A stretch of 64,000 bases of DNA from Pseudomonas putida (GCF_002741075.1 NZ_CP016634.1:3502001-3566000); one strand, 5' to 3'; positions 26,709 to 35,067 are shown, counted from the first letter of the stretch. Numbers and translations: made by a program. The notes: generated by a model not told the origin, from the letters alone.

Positions 26709-27494
26709 TTACAGCTGCTGGGTGACGAACGACAGCATCTGGTCGGCGGTGGAGATGACCTTGGAGTTCATCTCGTAGGCGCGCTGGGTGGTGATCATGT
26801 TCACCAGTTCTTCCACGGTGCTGACGTTGGAGTTCTCCAAGGTCTGCTGCAGGGTGGTGCCGAAGCCGTTCAGGCCCGGGGTGCCGACCTGTGGCGCGCC
26901 ACTGGCGGCGGTCTCGAGGAACAGGTTGTTGCCGATGGCCTGCAGCCCTGCCGGGTTGATGAAGTCGGCGGTCTGGATGTTGCCAATGATCTGCGCGGCC
27001 GGGTTGCCGGCGGTGGTGATCGACACGGTGCCGTCCTGGCCGACGGTGAAGGTCTGGGCATCCGGCGGCACGACGATCGCAGGCTCCAGGGCGAAACCGT
27101 TGGCGGTGACGATCTGGCCGTCGGAGTTCAGGTGGAAGGTGCCGTCACGGGTGTACGAAACAGTGCCATCAGGCTGCAGGACCTGGAAGAAACCGCGACC
27201 ATTGACGGCCATGTCCAGCGGGTTCTCGGTGGTCTGCAGGCTGCCGGTCTGGAAGTTCTTCTGGGTGCCGACGATACGCACACCGGTACCGACCTGCAGG
27301 CCCGAAGGCAGTTCGCTGTCCTGGGTCGATTGGGCACCCGGTTGACGCTTGATCTGGTACAGAAGGTCCTGGAACTCGGCGCGATCACGCTTGAAGCCGG
27401 TGGTCGAAACGTTCGCCAGGTTGTTGGAGATGACGGTCAGGTTGGTGTCCTGGGCGGACAGGCCGGTCTTAGCGACCCAAAGAGCCGGAAGCAT
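26709..27494 (-). CDS. flgG: Flagellar distal rod protein
   Basis: The 261-residue protein starts [17 protein letters not shown] and has the rod-family signature [31 protein letters not shown] lies in the middle, and the C-terminus has [21 protein letters not shown]. Length and motifs match FlgG exactly. It forms the distal rod in the periplasm. It precedes flgH by 32 bases and follows flgF. Confidence 0.97.
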   Translation of the reverse strand: MLPALWVAKTGLSAQDTNLTVISNNLANVSTTGFKRDRAEFQDLLYQIKRQPGAQSTQDSELPSGLQVGTGVRIVGTQKNFQTGSLQTTENPLDMAVNGRGFFQVLQPDGTVSYTRDGTFHLNSDGQIVTANGFALEPAIVVPPDAQTFTVGQDGTVSITTAGNPAAQIIGNIQTADFINPAGLQAIGNNLFLETAASGAPQVGTPGLNGFGTTLQQTLENSNVSTVEELVNMITTQRAYEMNSKVISTADQMLSFVTQQL

Positions 27495-27542
27495 TTAGTG
27501 TTCTCCTCGTGCGCCTGTTTTACGGCACCCGTTCAAAAGTGA

Positions 27543-28283
27543 TTAGCCGATTTGCAAAACACGCGCCATGGCTTCATCGCCTTCCTTGGCCGCGGTCATC
27601 ATCTTGACGTGCAGTTCGAACTGACGGGACAGCGCCAGCACCGAGGTCATTTCCTCGACGGCATTGACGTTGCTCGATTCCAAAAAGCCCGACACCACCC
27701 GCACATTGACGTCGGCGTCGGCGGGCTGGCCGCTCTTGGTGTGGATCATGCCGTCCAGGCCCTTGGTCAGGGTCTTGGTGTCCGGATTGACCAGCTTGAT
27801 GCGGTCGACCTCAGCCATGACCCGCGGATCCTCGCCCATGGCACGAATGCTGATGGTGCCGTCTTCGCCGATCTCCACCTTCTGCTCCGGCGGAATCGCG
27901 ATTGGGCCTCCGTTGCCCATCACGGGCATGCCATTGCCGGCACGCAGCACACCCAGGGCATCGATGTTGAGGCTGCCGGTGCGCACATAGGCTTCGCTGC
28001 CGTCCGGTGCCTGCACGGCGATGAAGCCATCACCGGTGACTGCCACGTCCAGTTCGCGACCGGTCTCGACCATCGCGCCAGCAGTGAAATCCGTGGCCGG
28101 GCGTTCGCTCATGGCGAAGGCGCGCGCCGGAAAGCTGTCACCGAACACCGGCATCGAACGCGCCTGCTCCAGGTCGCGCTGAAAACCGTTGGTGGAAACG
28201 TTCGCCAGGTTGTTGGCGTGGGCCCGCTGGGCCAGCGCGTTCTGGCTGGCGCCGGTCATGGCCACGTAAAGCATTTTGTCCAC
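27543..28283 (-). CDS. flgF: Flagellar proximal rod protein
   Basis: The 246-residue rod protein has [18 protein letters not shown] near the N-terminus and VNAVEEMTSVLALSRQFE near the C-terminus. I chose the GTG at 28283, giving MDKMLYVAMTGA, because GGAG stands at ideal spacing seven bases before it and this is the usual family N-terminus. An ATG two codons earlier (28289) is too close to that ribosome site. It is the first gene of the flgFGHIJKL operon, 59 bases after a sigma-54-like promoter. Confidence 0.95.
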   Translation of the reverse strand: MDKMLYVAMTGASQNALAQRAHANNLANVSTNGFQRDLEQARSMPVFGDSFPARAFAMSERPATDFTAGAMVETGRELDVAVTGDGFIAVQAPDGSEAYVRTGSLNIDALGVLRAGNGMPVMGNGGPIAIPPEQKVEIGEDGTISIRAMGEDPRVMAEVDRIKLVNPDTKTLTKGLDGMIHTKSGQPADADVNVRVVSGFLESSNVNAVEEMTSVLALSRQFELHVKMMTAAKEGDEAMARVLQIG

Positions 28284-28341
28284 AGTCATTCTCCACTGCA
28301 CTGACGAGCGATTGCCGCCGACGTTGCTGTGCAGGCACTAA

Positions 28342-28357
28342 AGCAAGTTCCGAACCA
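28342..28357 (-). promoter_or_regulatory. Sigma-54-like promoter of flgF operon
   Basis: The minus strand reads TGGTTCGGAACTTGCT, with the invariant GG and GC at correct spacing (TGGCAC-N5-TTGCT consensus, two mismatches). It lies 59 bases before the flgF start, just after the terminator of the preceding small gene. Its place agrees with separate flgBCDE and flgFGHIJKL transcripts in pseudomonads. Confidence 0.6.
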
Positions 28358-28373
28358 ACTTTTGAAAAGCATG

Positions 28374-28397
28374 AAAAAGCCCGTGAATACGGGCTTT
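28374..28397 (-). terminator. Rho-independent terminator after the small secreted protein gene
   Basis: On the minus strand AAGCCCGT pairs with ACGGGCTT around a four-base loop, followed by five T. It closes the transcript of the 61-codon gene 66 bases downstream of its stop and insulates the flgF promoter. Confidence 0.8.
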
Positions 28398-28462
28398 GAG
28401 GGAAGCCTTTGGAATGGGCGACGCCGGATATCCGGCGCCATCTTGCCGCTGACGGCAATTGG

Positions 28463-28648
28463 CTACAGCTCGCGGCAACCAGCGTTGTTGTAGGGGCCGG
28501 CGAAGCGCTTCCACCCCTCCCCCGGCGACCACTGCGAGCACACCAGGCGGCCATCGGCCTGACTCTCCCAGCGCCACCACGGCGCCGCAGCTGCCTGGGC
28601 CTGGAGCAGGCACAGCGCTGCGGCGAGCGTCACGATCCACTTCTTCAT
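28463..28648 (-). CDS. Small secreted protein of unknown function between flgE and flgF
   Basis: The 61-residue protein begins MKKWIVTLAAALCLLQAQA, a clear Sec signal peptide, cleaved near AQA-AAA. The mature part is about 40 residues, rich in Trp (four), with two Cys (in RLVCSQW and NAGCREL) that could form one disulfide in the periplasm. A strong ribosome site, GAGGAAAGG, stands before the ATG. The gene lies 73 bases after the flgE stop and is flanked on both sides by intrinsic terminators, so it needs read-through or its own promoter. I do not recognise a family. The signal peptide and ribosome site support a real gene; the flagellar link is by position only. Confidence 0.7.
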   Translation of the reverse strand: MKKWIVTLAAALCLLQAQAAAAPWWRWESQADGRLVCSQWSPGEGWKRFAGPYNNAGCREL

Positions 28649-28668
28649 GAGCCTTTCCTCGAAAACGA

Positions 28669-28696
28669 CGAACCCCTTTACCAGGAAAGGGGTTCG
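28669..28696 (-). terminator. Intrinsic terminator after flgE
   Basis: On the minus strand CGAACCCCTTT pairs with AAAGGGGTTCG around a short loop, followed by CGTTTTC within ten bases. It starts 26 bases after the flgE stop and ends only a few bases before the ribosome site of the small secreted protein gene, leaving no room for a promoter between. Confidence 0.7.
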
Positions 28697-28721
28697 CGCA
28701 CACTCGACCGACCAGCGACCA

Positions 28722-30083
28722 TCAGGTCATCTGGATGATGGTCTGCATGATGGTGCTTTCGGTAGAGATGGTCTTGGCGTTGGCCTGGTAGTTGCTCTGC
28801 GCCTTGATCAGCTCGACCAGCTCCTGGGTCAGGTTGACGTTGGAAGCTTCCAGCGAGTTGGACTCCACGCTACCCAAGGTACCGGTCTTGGGCGCATCGA
28901 TGCCTGGAATGCCGGACGAGAAGGTTTCGGTCCAGCGGGTACCACCGATCTGCTGCAGGCCCTGCTCGTTGGCGAAGCTGGCCACAGCCACCTGGCCGAT
29001 GGCACGGGACTGCTGGTTGCTGAAGCTGGCGAACATCACACCGGTGGAGTCGATGCTCAGGCTCGACAGGATGCCGGTCGCGTAACCGTCCTGGGACTGT
29101 GACATGCGCGCGGTTTCGGTGTTGTAGGAGGTGGTGCTGTTCATCGACAGACGCATGCCACCGGCGTTGCCCGCCGCGCCATTGGCCGCCCAGTTACCGG
29201 CCGCATTCTTCGCCGCCGGAATCCAGCCAGTCATGGTGAAGGTGTTGTTGCTGACGGTGAACGACGAGCCAGCCGGCAGGCCGGTGTTGTTGGCCGTCAT
29301 CGCATTGACCGAACCGTCGCTGTTGAAGCTGATGGTACCGCTCAGCGGGGTGGTACTGGCCGGATCGAACGGGTTGCGACCATCGACCAGGGTGTACATG
29401 GTCCACTGGTTGGTGCCGGTCTTGCGATAGAACTGCTCCATGGTGTGTTCGTTGCCCTGACTGTCGTACACCTTGGTCGGGAACGACTTGGTGTAGGTGG
29501 TTTCGTCAGAGGGGTCGAACGGCTTGTTCGGCACCAGTACCGGCGGCGTGCTGTTGTCGAGCACCTGCAAAGGAATATCGGTAGCCGAGGAGTTGAGGTT
29601 GATGCCCTGGTCGATCAGGGACGTGGCCTTCGGCGCCAGCGCGGAAGTGTCGATCTTCAGGTCGCTCAGCACGCCCTTCTGGATCTTGCCGGTGGAGTCG
29701 GCGGCGTAGCCCTGCAGGCGCAGACCGTCCGAGGTGACCACGTAGTTGTCCTTGTTGGTCTGGAAGGCACCAGCACGGGTGTAGACCATCGAGCCGTTGT
29801 CGGACAGCACGAAGAAGCCCTGCCCCTGGATACCCATGTCCAGCACGTTGCCAGTATTGTTGATGTCACCCTGGCTGAACTGCTGGGAAACCGCCGCCAG
29901 ACGCACACCATTGCCCACCTGGTTCTTGCCCACACCCAGACGGTTGGCGCCTGCATAGACGTCCGCGAACTCGGCGCGCGACGACTTGAAGCCAACGGTG
30001 TTGACGTTGGCGATGTTGTTACCGGTGACATCCAGCTGCTTGTTGGCAGCGTACAGACCACTAAGACCGATGTTGAAAGACAT
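28722..30083 (-). CDS. flgE: Flagellar hook protein
   Basis: The 453-residue protein starts MSFNIGLSGLYAANKQLDVTG and has the axial signature GNNIANVNTVGFKSSRAEF. GNVLDMGIQGQGFFVL lies further in, and NLTQELVELIKAQSNY is near the C-terminus. It polymerises into the hook after export under the FlgD cap. It lies 31 bases after flgD in the flgBCDE transcript, which ends at the terminator downstream of flgE. Confidence 0.97.
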   Translation of the reverse strand: MSFNIGLSGLYAANKQLDVTGNNIANVNTVGFKSSRAEFADVYAGANRLGVGKNQVGNGVRLAAVSQQFSQGDINNTGNVLDMGIQGQGFFVLSDNGSMVYTRAGAFQTNKDNYVVTSDGLRLQGYAADSTGKIQKGVLSDLKIDTSALAPKATSLIDQGINLNSSATDIPLQVLDNSTPPVLVPNKPFDPSDETTYTKSFPTKVYDSQGNEHTMEQFYRKTGTNQWTMYTLVDGRNPFDPASTTPLSGTISFNSDGSVNAMTANNTGLPAGSSFTVSNNTFTMTGWIPAAKNAAGNWAANGAAGNAGGMRLSMNSTTSYNTETARMSQSQDGYATGILSSLSIDSTGVMFASFSNQQSRAIGQVAVASFANEQGLQQIGGTRWTETFSSGIPGIDAPKTGTLGSVESNSLEASNVNLTQELVELIKAQSNYQANAKTISTESTIMQTIIQMT

Positions 30084-30114
30084 GAATTCGCTCCTTGTGC
30101 CGCTCTAGCCGGCC

Positions 30115-30819
30115 TTAGATACCAATGGTTTGCACACTGGACAGAGAAACTTTCCCGAGCCCTGCAAGGTTGAGCATCATCTCGCCATTGGGGTTGATGC
30201 TGACGCTGGTGACCTTGGCCGGCAGCAGGGTGTACATCTGCGTCGACTTGCCATCGACCATGGTGGTCGCCGAGAAGCTGTAGGTGCCCGGGTCGACCTT
30301 CTCACCCTTGTCGTTGGTGCCATCCCAGATGAAGTCGGCGTAACCGGCTTTCTGCTGACCCAACTCGATGGTCTTGATGGTGTTGCCGTCCTTATCCTTG
30401 ATGGTGATCTTCGCCTCGCTGATACCCTGCGGGACGATGAACTGACCATTGAAGCTCTGAGTGGTATCGACCACCGCCTTGTCGTTCTGCACGATCACCG
30501 AGCGACCCACCAGCGACGAGGCCTGCAGAGCCTGGGACGAGCCCATGGCACCGGCAATCGAATTGACCGTGCTGTTGAGGGTGGTGATGCCTTCCAGGCT
30601 GCTGAACTGCGCCAACTGAGCGACGAACTCGCTGTTGTCCTGCGGGTCGAGCGGGTTCTGGTGCTGCATCTGGGTGACCAGCAACTGCAGGAACGCATCC
30701 TTGCCCAGGGCGTTCTTGTCAGTGTTCTCGGTCGTAGGCTTCTTGGTGGTGCCGGTGCTGACACCCGACGCCGACAGGACGTCGTTGAGGTTCACACCGC
30801 CGGTGCTGTTGACTGCCAT
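30115..30819 (-). CDS. flgD: Flagellar hook capping (scaffold) protein
   Basis: The 234-residue protein has the conserved FlgD N-terminal block: ALGKDAFLQLLVTQMQHQNP near residues 32-51, then NSEFVAQLAQFSSLEG. The C-terminal half has Ig-like and FlgD-Tudor-like beta sheets with FIWDGTNDKGEKVDPGTY. It caps the growing hook and is released when the hook is complete. It follows flgC by 15 bases. Confidence 0.96.
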   Translation of the reverse strand: MAVNSTGGVNLNDVLSASGVSTGTTKKPTTENTDKNALGKDAFLQLLVTQMQHQNPLDPQDNSEFVAQLAQFSSLEGITTLNSTVNSIAGAMGSSQALQASSLVGRSVIVQNDKAVVDTTQSFNGQFIVPQGISEAKITIKDKDGNTIKTIELGQQKAGYADFIWDGTNDKGEKVDPGTYSFSATTMVDGKSTQMYTLLPAKVTSVSINPNGEMMLNLAGLGKVSLSSVQTIGI

Positions 30820-30834
30820 GATCCTGACTCCTTA

Positions 30835-31278
30835 TCACTGACCGAGGGTCAGCACCTTCTGCATCATGGTCTTGGCGGTGTTCATCAGCTCGGCGTTGGT
30901 CTGGAACGCGCGGCTGGCGGAGATCATGTCGGCCATCTCCTCCACCACATTGACATTGGGGTAGTAGACGTAGCCGTCCTTGTTCGCCGCCGGATGGTTA
31001 GGCTCATAGCGCGCCTCGAGGTTGCTCTGGTCCTCGACGATACCCATCACTTGCACGCCCTGCCCCGCCTCACCCTGGTCCTGGAACAGCGACTGTCCGG
31101 CGCCGCTCTGGGCTTGCTGGAACGTGGTGGCGAATACCGGATGACGCGCACGATAGGTCTGGTCGATGCTTGAGGAAACGGTCTCGGCGTTGGCGATGTT
31201 GGAGGCGACGGTATTGAGGCGAGTGTTCTGCGCGCTCATGCCGCTACCGGCAATATTGAAGACACTGGCAAGGGACAT
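30835..31278 (-). CDS. flgC: Flagellar proximal rod protein
   Basis: The 147-residue rod protein begins MSLASVFNIAGSGMSAQNTRL, with ASNIANAETVSS and the C-terminal NVNVVEEMADMISASRAFQ. The ATG at 31278 has GGAG seven bases upstream and is preferred to a GTG two codons earlier (31284), which would overlap the flgB stop. It is in the standard flgB-flgC order, two bases after the flgB stop codon. Confidence 0.96.
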   Translation of the reverse strand: MSLASVFNIAGSGMSAQNTRLNTVASNIANAETVSSSIDQTYRARHPVFATTFQQAQSGAGQSLFQDQGEAGQGVQVMGIVEDQSNLEARYEPNHPAANKDGYVYYPNVNVVEEMADMISASRAFQTNAELMNTAKTMMQKVLTLGQ

Positions 31279-31280
31279 GG

Positions 31281-31688
31281 TCACTCTCCACGCAGGGCCG
31301 AAACCAGCCCTTTGAATTTGCTGTTGAGCAGGGTGAAGCTGGCCTGGAAGCCGATGGCGTTCTCTGCGTAGTTGGACTGCTCGATCTGGGCGTCCACGGT
31401 GTTCTGGTCGATCGACGGCTGCATCGGCGTACGATACTTGAGGGTATCGTCGCCCATGGCCAGGCCTTCGGCCTCGATGTGGCGGGTATTGGTGCGGTCC
31501 AGGGCAATGCGCCCCTTCTGTTGCTTGTCGGCTTCAGCGGCAAGCACCGCCGAGAAATCCATGTCACGCGCCTTGTAGTTGGGCGTGTCGGCGTTGGCGA
31601 TGTTGTTGGCCAGCACCTCGGCGCGCTGGGCGCGGAAGCTCAATGCCTGCTCATGGATGCCGAGCGCCTTGTCGAAGCTGATGCTCAT
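31281..31688 (-). CDS. flgB: Flagellar proximal rod protein
   Basis: This 135-residue rod protein has MSISFDKALGIHEQALSFRA and the axial motif LANNIANADTPNYKARD. I placed the start at 31688 rather than upstream, because earlier in-frame sequence overlaps the promoter and is not rod-like. It is the first gene of flgBCDE and lies about 50 bases downstream of a strong sigma-54 element. Confidence 0.96.
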   Translation of the reverse strand: MSISFDKALGIHEQALSFRAQRAEVLANNIANADTPNYKARDMDFSAVLAAEADKQQKGRIALDRTNTRHIEAEGLAMGDDTLKYRTPMQPSIDQNTVDAQIEQSNYAENAIGFQASFTLLNSKFKGLVSALRGE

Positions 31689-31736
31689 GTCTGGGAAACC
31701 TTCGAAGGTTGACCGGAAGAATCGTGAGCAAGCTAG

Positions 31737-31752
31737 AGCAAGGTTTGTGCCA
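31737..31752 (-). promoter_or_regulatory. Sigma-54 promoter of flgBCDE
   Basis: The minus strand reads TGGCACAAACCTTGCT, a perfect fit to TGGCAC-N5-TTGCT. It lies 48 bases before the flgB start. In P. aeruginosa flgBCDE is a class III operon that needs RpoN and FleR, so the same control is expected. Confidence 0.85.
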
Positions 31753-31865
31753 AGCGAGAAAGCCCCAGCAAAACCGGGCATTAAGGCATTGCTTGCCGGC
31801 GGCAATGCCAGAAAAGCGGCAATGGTTTACCGCTTGGCGTCAGCAAAGCGGCAATGGGCACCGGC

Positions 31866-31893
31866 AAAAAAAACGGGGCCGCGAAGCGGCCCC
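31866..31893 (-). terminator. Rho-independent terminator after cheR
   Basis: On the minus strand GGGGCCGC pairs with GCGGCCCC around a TTC loop, followed by a G-then-T run. It lies just past the cheR stop and separates cheV-cheR from the flgB promoter region. Confidence 0.9.
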
Positions 31894-31901
31894 TTTCTGA
31901 T

Positions 31902-32729
31902 TTATTTAGCCTGGTAGATGATCCCCGGACTGCACTGGACCATCTGGTAGTGATCCGGCAACCCGTTGAGCGCCTCGGATGCGCCAAGGAACAGATACCC
32001 GCCCGGCTTGAGCGTGCTATGGATGCGCATGAGGATGTCCTTCTTGACCTGGGCCGAGAAATAGATCAGCACGTTACGGCAGAACACGATGTCGAACTTG
32101 CCCAGGGCGGCATAGCTGTCGAGCAGGTTGAAGGAGCGGAACTCGACCCGACTACGGATCGGCGCCTTCACCGCCCAGCGGCCCGGCCCCTTGGTATCGA
32201 AATAGCGCTGCAGGCGCTCCTGGGACAAGCCACGACCAATGGCCAGGCTGTCGTACTCGCCGGTCTTGCAGTTGGTCAGCATCGACCCGGACAGGTCGGT
32301 GGCAACGATCTGCGCCCCCATCTTCAACTGCCCCAGGTTGCTGCGCTCGAACTCGTCGATGGCCATGGAGATCGAGTACGGTTCCTGCCCCGAGGAGCAC
32401 GCAGCCGACCAGATACGCAGGCGCTGGCCTGGGTTGTTCTTGATGAACTCCGGAATCACCTTGTTCTTGAGCACTTCGAACGGATAGGTGTCGCGGAACC
32501 ACAGGGTTTCGTTGGTCGTCATCGCGTCGACCACCTGCTCGCGCAACCCGCTGCGCGGCTGGCTCTGGATACGCTGCACCAACTCACCGAGCGACTTGAT
32601 GCCCTGCTGCTCCATCAGCTTGTTGAGACGGCTGGAGACCAGGTATTGCTTATTCTCGCCCAGCAGGATGCCACAGGCTTTCTCCAGGAAGACCCGGAAC
32701 TGTTCAAAATCCAAATTACCCGTAGACAA
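31902..32729 (-). CDS. cheR: Chemotaxis protein methyltransferase
   Basis: CheR methylates glutamates of chemoreceptors with SAM. The 275-residue protein has the N-terminal helical CheR domain (FRVFLEKACGILLGENKQYL), NETLWFRD, the SAM site LRIWSAACSSGQEPYS, and FDIVFCRNVLIYF. No C-terminal pentapeptide-binding TPR is present. I chose the TTG at 32729 (STGNLDFEQF) because an AGAGG ribosome site precedes it at good spacing and relatives start there. An in-frame TTG six codons upstream is less likely. It is cotranscribed with cheV 51 bases upstream. Confidence 0.95.
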   Translation of the reverse strand: MSTGNLDFEQFRVFLEKACGILLGENKQYLVSSRLNKLMEQQGIKSLGELVQRIQSQPRSGLREQVVDAMTTNETLWFRDTYPFEVLKNKVIPEFIKNNPGQRLRIWSAACSSGQEPYSISMAIDEFERSNLGQLKMGAQIVATDLSGSMLTNCKTGEYDSLAIGRGLSQERLQRYFDTKGPGRWAVKAPIRSRVEFRSFNLLDSYAALGKFDIVFCRNVLIYFSAQVKKDILMRIHSTLKPGGYLFLGASEALNGLPDHYQMVQCSPGIIYQAK

Positions 32730-32780
32730 TGCTGCCGCCTCTTTCAAATCCCTGGTGCCAGGAGTTGCCCCCTGGCCGTT

Positions 32781-33710
32781 TCAATGCGTCGCCTTGATCC
32801 GGTCGACCACCCGCTGGGCCAGGTCGTCCGGCTTGAACTTGGCCAGGAAGTCGTCGGCGCCGACCTTCTTGACCATGGCCTGGTTGAAGACCCCGGACAA
32901 CGAAGTATGCAGGAGGATGTGCAGGTTTTGCATGCGTGGATCGCTGCGGATCTCCGCGGTCAGGGTGTAGCCATCCATCTCCGGCATCTCGATGTCGGAG
33001 ATCATCATCAGGAACTCCTCTTCCGGACGTTTGCCCTCATCCACCAGCTTGTTCAGGTAGTCCAGCGCCTGGCGACCATCGTTGAGCGCCACCACCTCCA
33101 CACCCACCGACTGCAGGCAGCGACTGACCTGTTTGCGCGCCACCGACGAATCGTCGACGGTGAGCACGCGCAGCATCATTGCCTTGTCCTGGACCTCGGC
33201 ATCGACCACGCCTTGGGACACTTCCTCCGAAGAGGGCGACACTTCGGCGAGGACCTTCTCCACGTCGATGACCTCCACCATCCGACCATCCACACGCGTG
33301 ACGGCGGTCAGGTAGTGGTCACGACCGGTTCCCTTGGGTGGCGGATGGATCTCTTCCCAGTTCATGTTGACGATGCGCTCGACCGAGTGCACCAGAAAGC
33401 CCTGGGTCTTGGTGTTGTACTCAGTGATGATCACGAAGCTGTTGCGCGTTTCTTCCCGCAGCCCCGGCAAGCCAGTGGCCATCGACAGGTCGAGGATGGG
33501 GATGGTCGCACCGCGAATGTTGGCCACCCCACGCACCACCGGGTGGGACTTGGGCAACAAGGTCAACTCCGGGCACTGCAGTACTTCCCGAACCTTGAAC
33601 ACGTTGATGCCGTAGAGCTGCTCGCCATTGAGGCGGAACAGCAACAGCTCCAGGCGATTCTGCCCCACCAGTTGCGTGCGCTGGTTGACCGAATCCATGA
33701 CTCCAGCCAT
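32781..33710 (-). CDS. cheV: Chemotaxis coupling/receiver protein CheV
   Basis: The 309-residue protein is an N-terminal CheW-like coupling domain (about 20-165, ELLLFRLNGEQLYGINVFKVRE) fused to a response-regulator receiver (about 180-305). The phospho-acceptor Asp is in MISDIEMPEMDGY. It couples receptors to CheA and can be phosphorylated, giving adaptation or a phosphate sink. Its ATG follows GAGGAG at seven bases. The promoter region is shared with the divergent flgA and carries a sigma-28 element. Confidence 0.96.
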   Translation of the reverse strand: MAGVMDSVNQRTQLVGQNRLELLLFRLNGEQLYGINVFKVREVLQCPELTLLPKSHPVVRGVANIRGATIPILDLSMATGLPGLREETRNSFVIITEYNTKTQGFLVHSVERIVNMNWEEIHPPPKGTGRDHYLTAVTRVDGRMVEVIDVEKVLAEVSPSSEEVSQGVVDAEVQDKAMMLRVLTVDDSSVARKQVSRCLQSVGVEVVALNDGRQALDYLNKLVDEGKRPEEEFLMMISDIEMPEMDGYTLTAEIRSDPRMQNLHILLHTSLSGVFNQAMVKKVGADDFLAKFKPDDLAQRVVDRIKATH

Positions 33711-33741
33711 GCCAGACTCCTCTAGTTTTCGCCCATGTACC

Positions 33742-33768
33742 GAGTCGGCACGGGCTTTGCTTTTTTGA
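33742..33768 (-). promoter_or_regulatory. Sigma-28 (FliA) promoter candidate for cheV-cheR
   Basis: On the minus strand TCAAAAAA, eleven bases, then GCCGACTC fits the FliA pattern TAAAGTTT-N11-GCCGATAA in spacing and in most of the -10. It lies about 35 bases before the cheV start. It overlaps the divergent sigma-54 element of flgA almost completely. Confidence 0.55.
33746..33761 (+). promoter_or_regulatory. Sigma-54 promoter candidate for flgA
   Basis: CGGCACGGGCTTTGCT matches TGGCAC-N5-TTGCT with one mismatch. flgA is FleQ/RpoN-dependent (class II) in P. aeruginosa. The expected transcription start is about 12 bases downstream of the GC, only a few bases before the flgA ATG at 33774. Confidence 0.65.
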
Positions 33769-33773
33769 GCGCC

Positions 33774-34526
33774 ATGTACACGAAAACGACATTTTCCCGA
33801 CGCCTGAAGCGCCTGATGACCGGCTTGATGATGGCGCTATGCCTGCTGGCACCCGGCATACGCGTGCTGGCCGATGCGGTTACCTTGCCTGAACAACTTA
33901 TCGGCGTCACCCAGGGGTTTCTTGAATTCACCGTGGAGGATTATCTGGCCACCAGCCAGACCACCGGTCGCTACGAGATCCAGGTCAACCCGCTCGACCC
34001 GCGCCTGCGCATGCCACTGTGCAGCCAGCAGTTGGACGCCTCGCTGGAAAGCCCGGCGCAGCCATTGGGAAGGGTCACGGTGCGGGTACGCTGCGCCGGC
34101 AGTGCGCCTTGGACCGTGTTCGTTCCGGCCCAGGTAAAGCTGTTTCGCGAAGTGGTGGTCATGGCCCGCCCGCTCAGGCGCGAGAGCGTGATCGGCGAAG
34201 GCGATGTCAGCCTGCGCGAACGGGACGTGGGCACGCTCAACCAGGGCTTTCTCACCGACCTGGAACAGGCCGTGGGCATGAAGCTGGTGCGTCCGACCGT
34301 GCTCGACCAGGTCCTGACGCCCCAGCATCTGGAACAGGCCGAAGTGGTGCGCAAGGGCGATCATGTGGTGATCACAGCCCGCAGCGGCAGCCTGAGCGTG
34401 CGCATGCCGGGCGAAGCCTTGAGCAAAGGTGGGCTGTCCGAGCAGATTCGCGTGCGCAACCTGAACTCCAAGCGAGTGGTCAAGGCACGGGTGACCGGGC
34501 CTGGGCAGGTCGAAGTGGCCATGTAA
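33774..34526 (+). CDS. flgA: Flagellar P-ring assembly chaperone
   Basis: The 250-residue periplasmic protein helps FlgI form the P ring. From the ATG at 33774 it has a long signal peptide with a basic n-region (TTFSRRLKRL) and hydrophobic core (TGLMMALCLLAPG), cleaved near VLA-DA. The C-terminal SAF-like part contains VMARPLRRESVIGEGDVSLRE and GDHVVITARSGSL, typical of FlgA. A frame extension to 33735 would run through the promoter and is not credible. An internal ATG at 33816 would remove the basic n-region. If the sigma-54 element is the promoter, the mRNA has almost no leader. Confidence 0.93.
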   Translation: MYTKTTFSRRLKRLMTGLMMALCLLAPGIRVLADAVTLPEQLIGVTQGFLEFTVEDYLATSQTTGRYEIQVNPLDPRLRMPLCSQQLDASLESPAQPLGRVTVRVRCAGSAPWTVFVPAQVKLFREVVVMARPLRRESVIGEGDVSLRERDVGTLNQGFLTDLEQAVGMKLVRPTVLDQVLTPQHLEQAEVVRKGDHVVITARSGSLSVRMPGEALSKGGLSEQIRVRNLNSKRVVKARVTGPGQVEVAM

Positions 34527-34649
34527 GGTATGCGAGGGCTTCGGCCAGGCGGGACAGGATAAAAACTAGCGACAGGGAACGGGTTTTCCTAAACTGTGTC
34601 AGAAAACGGGTCATGCGCGCTTGCCGACAGGCGACGATACATTCGTGCC

Positions 34650-34676
34650 TAAAGTTTTTTTCGGGTTGGCCGAAAA
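34650..34676 (+). promoter_or_regulatory. Sigma-28 (FliA) promoter of flgM
   Basis: TAAAGTTT, eleven bases, then GCCGAAAA is nearly identical to the FliA consensus TAAAGTTT-N11-GCCGATAA. It lies 36 bases before the flgM start, in the 186-base space after flgA. This allows FliA to drive its own anti-sigma factor. Confidence 0.88.
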
Positions 34677-34712
34677 CAGGGCAAGCGTCCAAATTCCCAG
34701 AGGTTTCTGATC

Positions 34713-35021
34713 ATGGTCATCGACTTCAGTCGTTTGAATAATTCTCCGTCCGTCACGGGCGGCGTTCGCGGCAACACCGCGACCGGTAACGCCCCGAAAG
34801 CCGGCGAAACCAGCGAAGCGCCGCAGCCTGCCAGCGGAGAAGCGGTACACCTCAGCCAAGAGGCCCAGCAGTTGCAGAAGATCAGCGACAAGCTGCGCGA
34901 TCAGCCGGAAGTCAACAGCGCCCGCGTGGCCCAGTTGAAACAGGCGATCGCCGATGGCAGCTATCAGGTCGATGCCGGCCGGGTCGCCAGCAAACTGCTT
35001 GATTTCGAAGCCCAGCGCTAA
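34713..35021 (+). CDS. flgM: Anti-sigma-28 factor
   Basis: The 102-residue protein binds FliA until the hook is complete and is then secreted. The N-terminal half ([12 protein letters not shown] and a G/N/A-rich stretch) is flexible. The C-terminal part, with [39 protein letters not shown] and VASKLLDFE, is the FliA-binding region. It is read from its own sigma-28 promoter and possibly from flgA. Confidence 0.96.
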   Translation: MVIDFSRLNNSPSVTGGVRGNTATGNAPKAGETSEAPQPASGEAVHLSQEAQQLQKISDKLRDQPEVNSARVAQLKQAIADGSYQVDAGRVASKLLDFEAQR

Positions 35022-35067
35022 CCCTCCGGGGCGCTGACTTCAAGGACGCAAAAACCAAGAGCCAGCC

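Noticed and set aside
31854-33725. A plus-strand 623-codon frame opposite cheR and cheV
   Set aside because: It is antisense to two recognised chemotaxis genes and has no recognisable motif.
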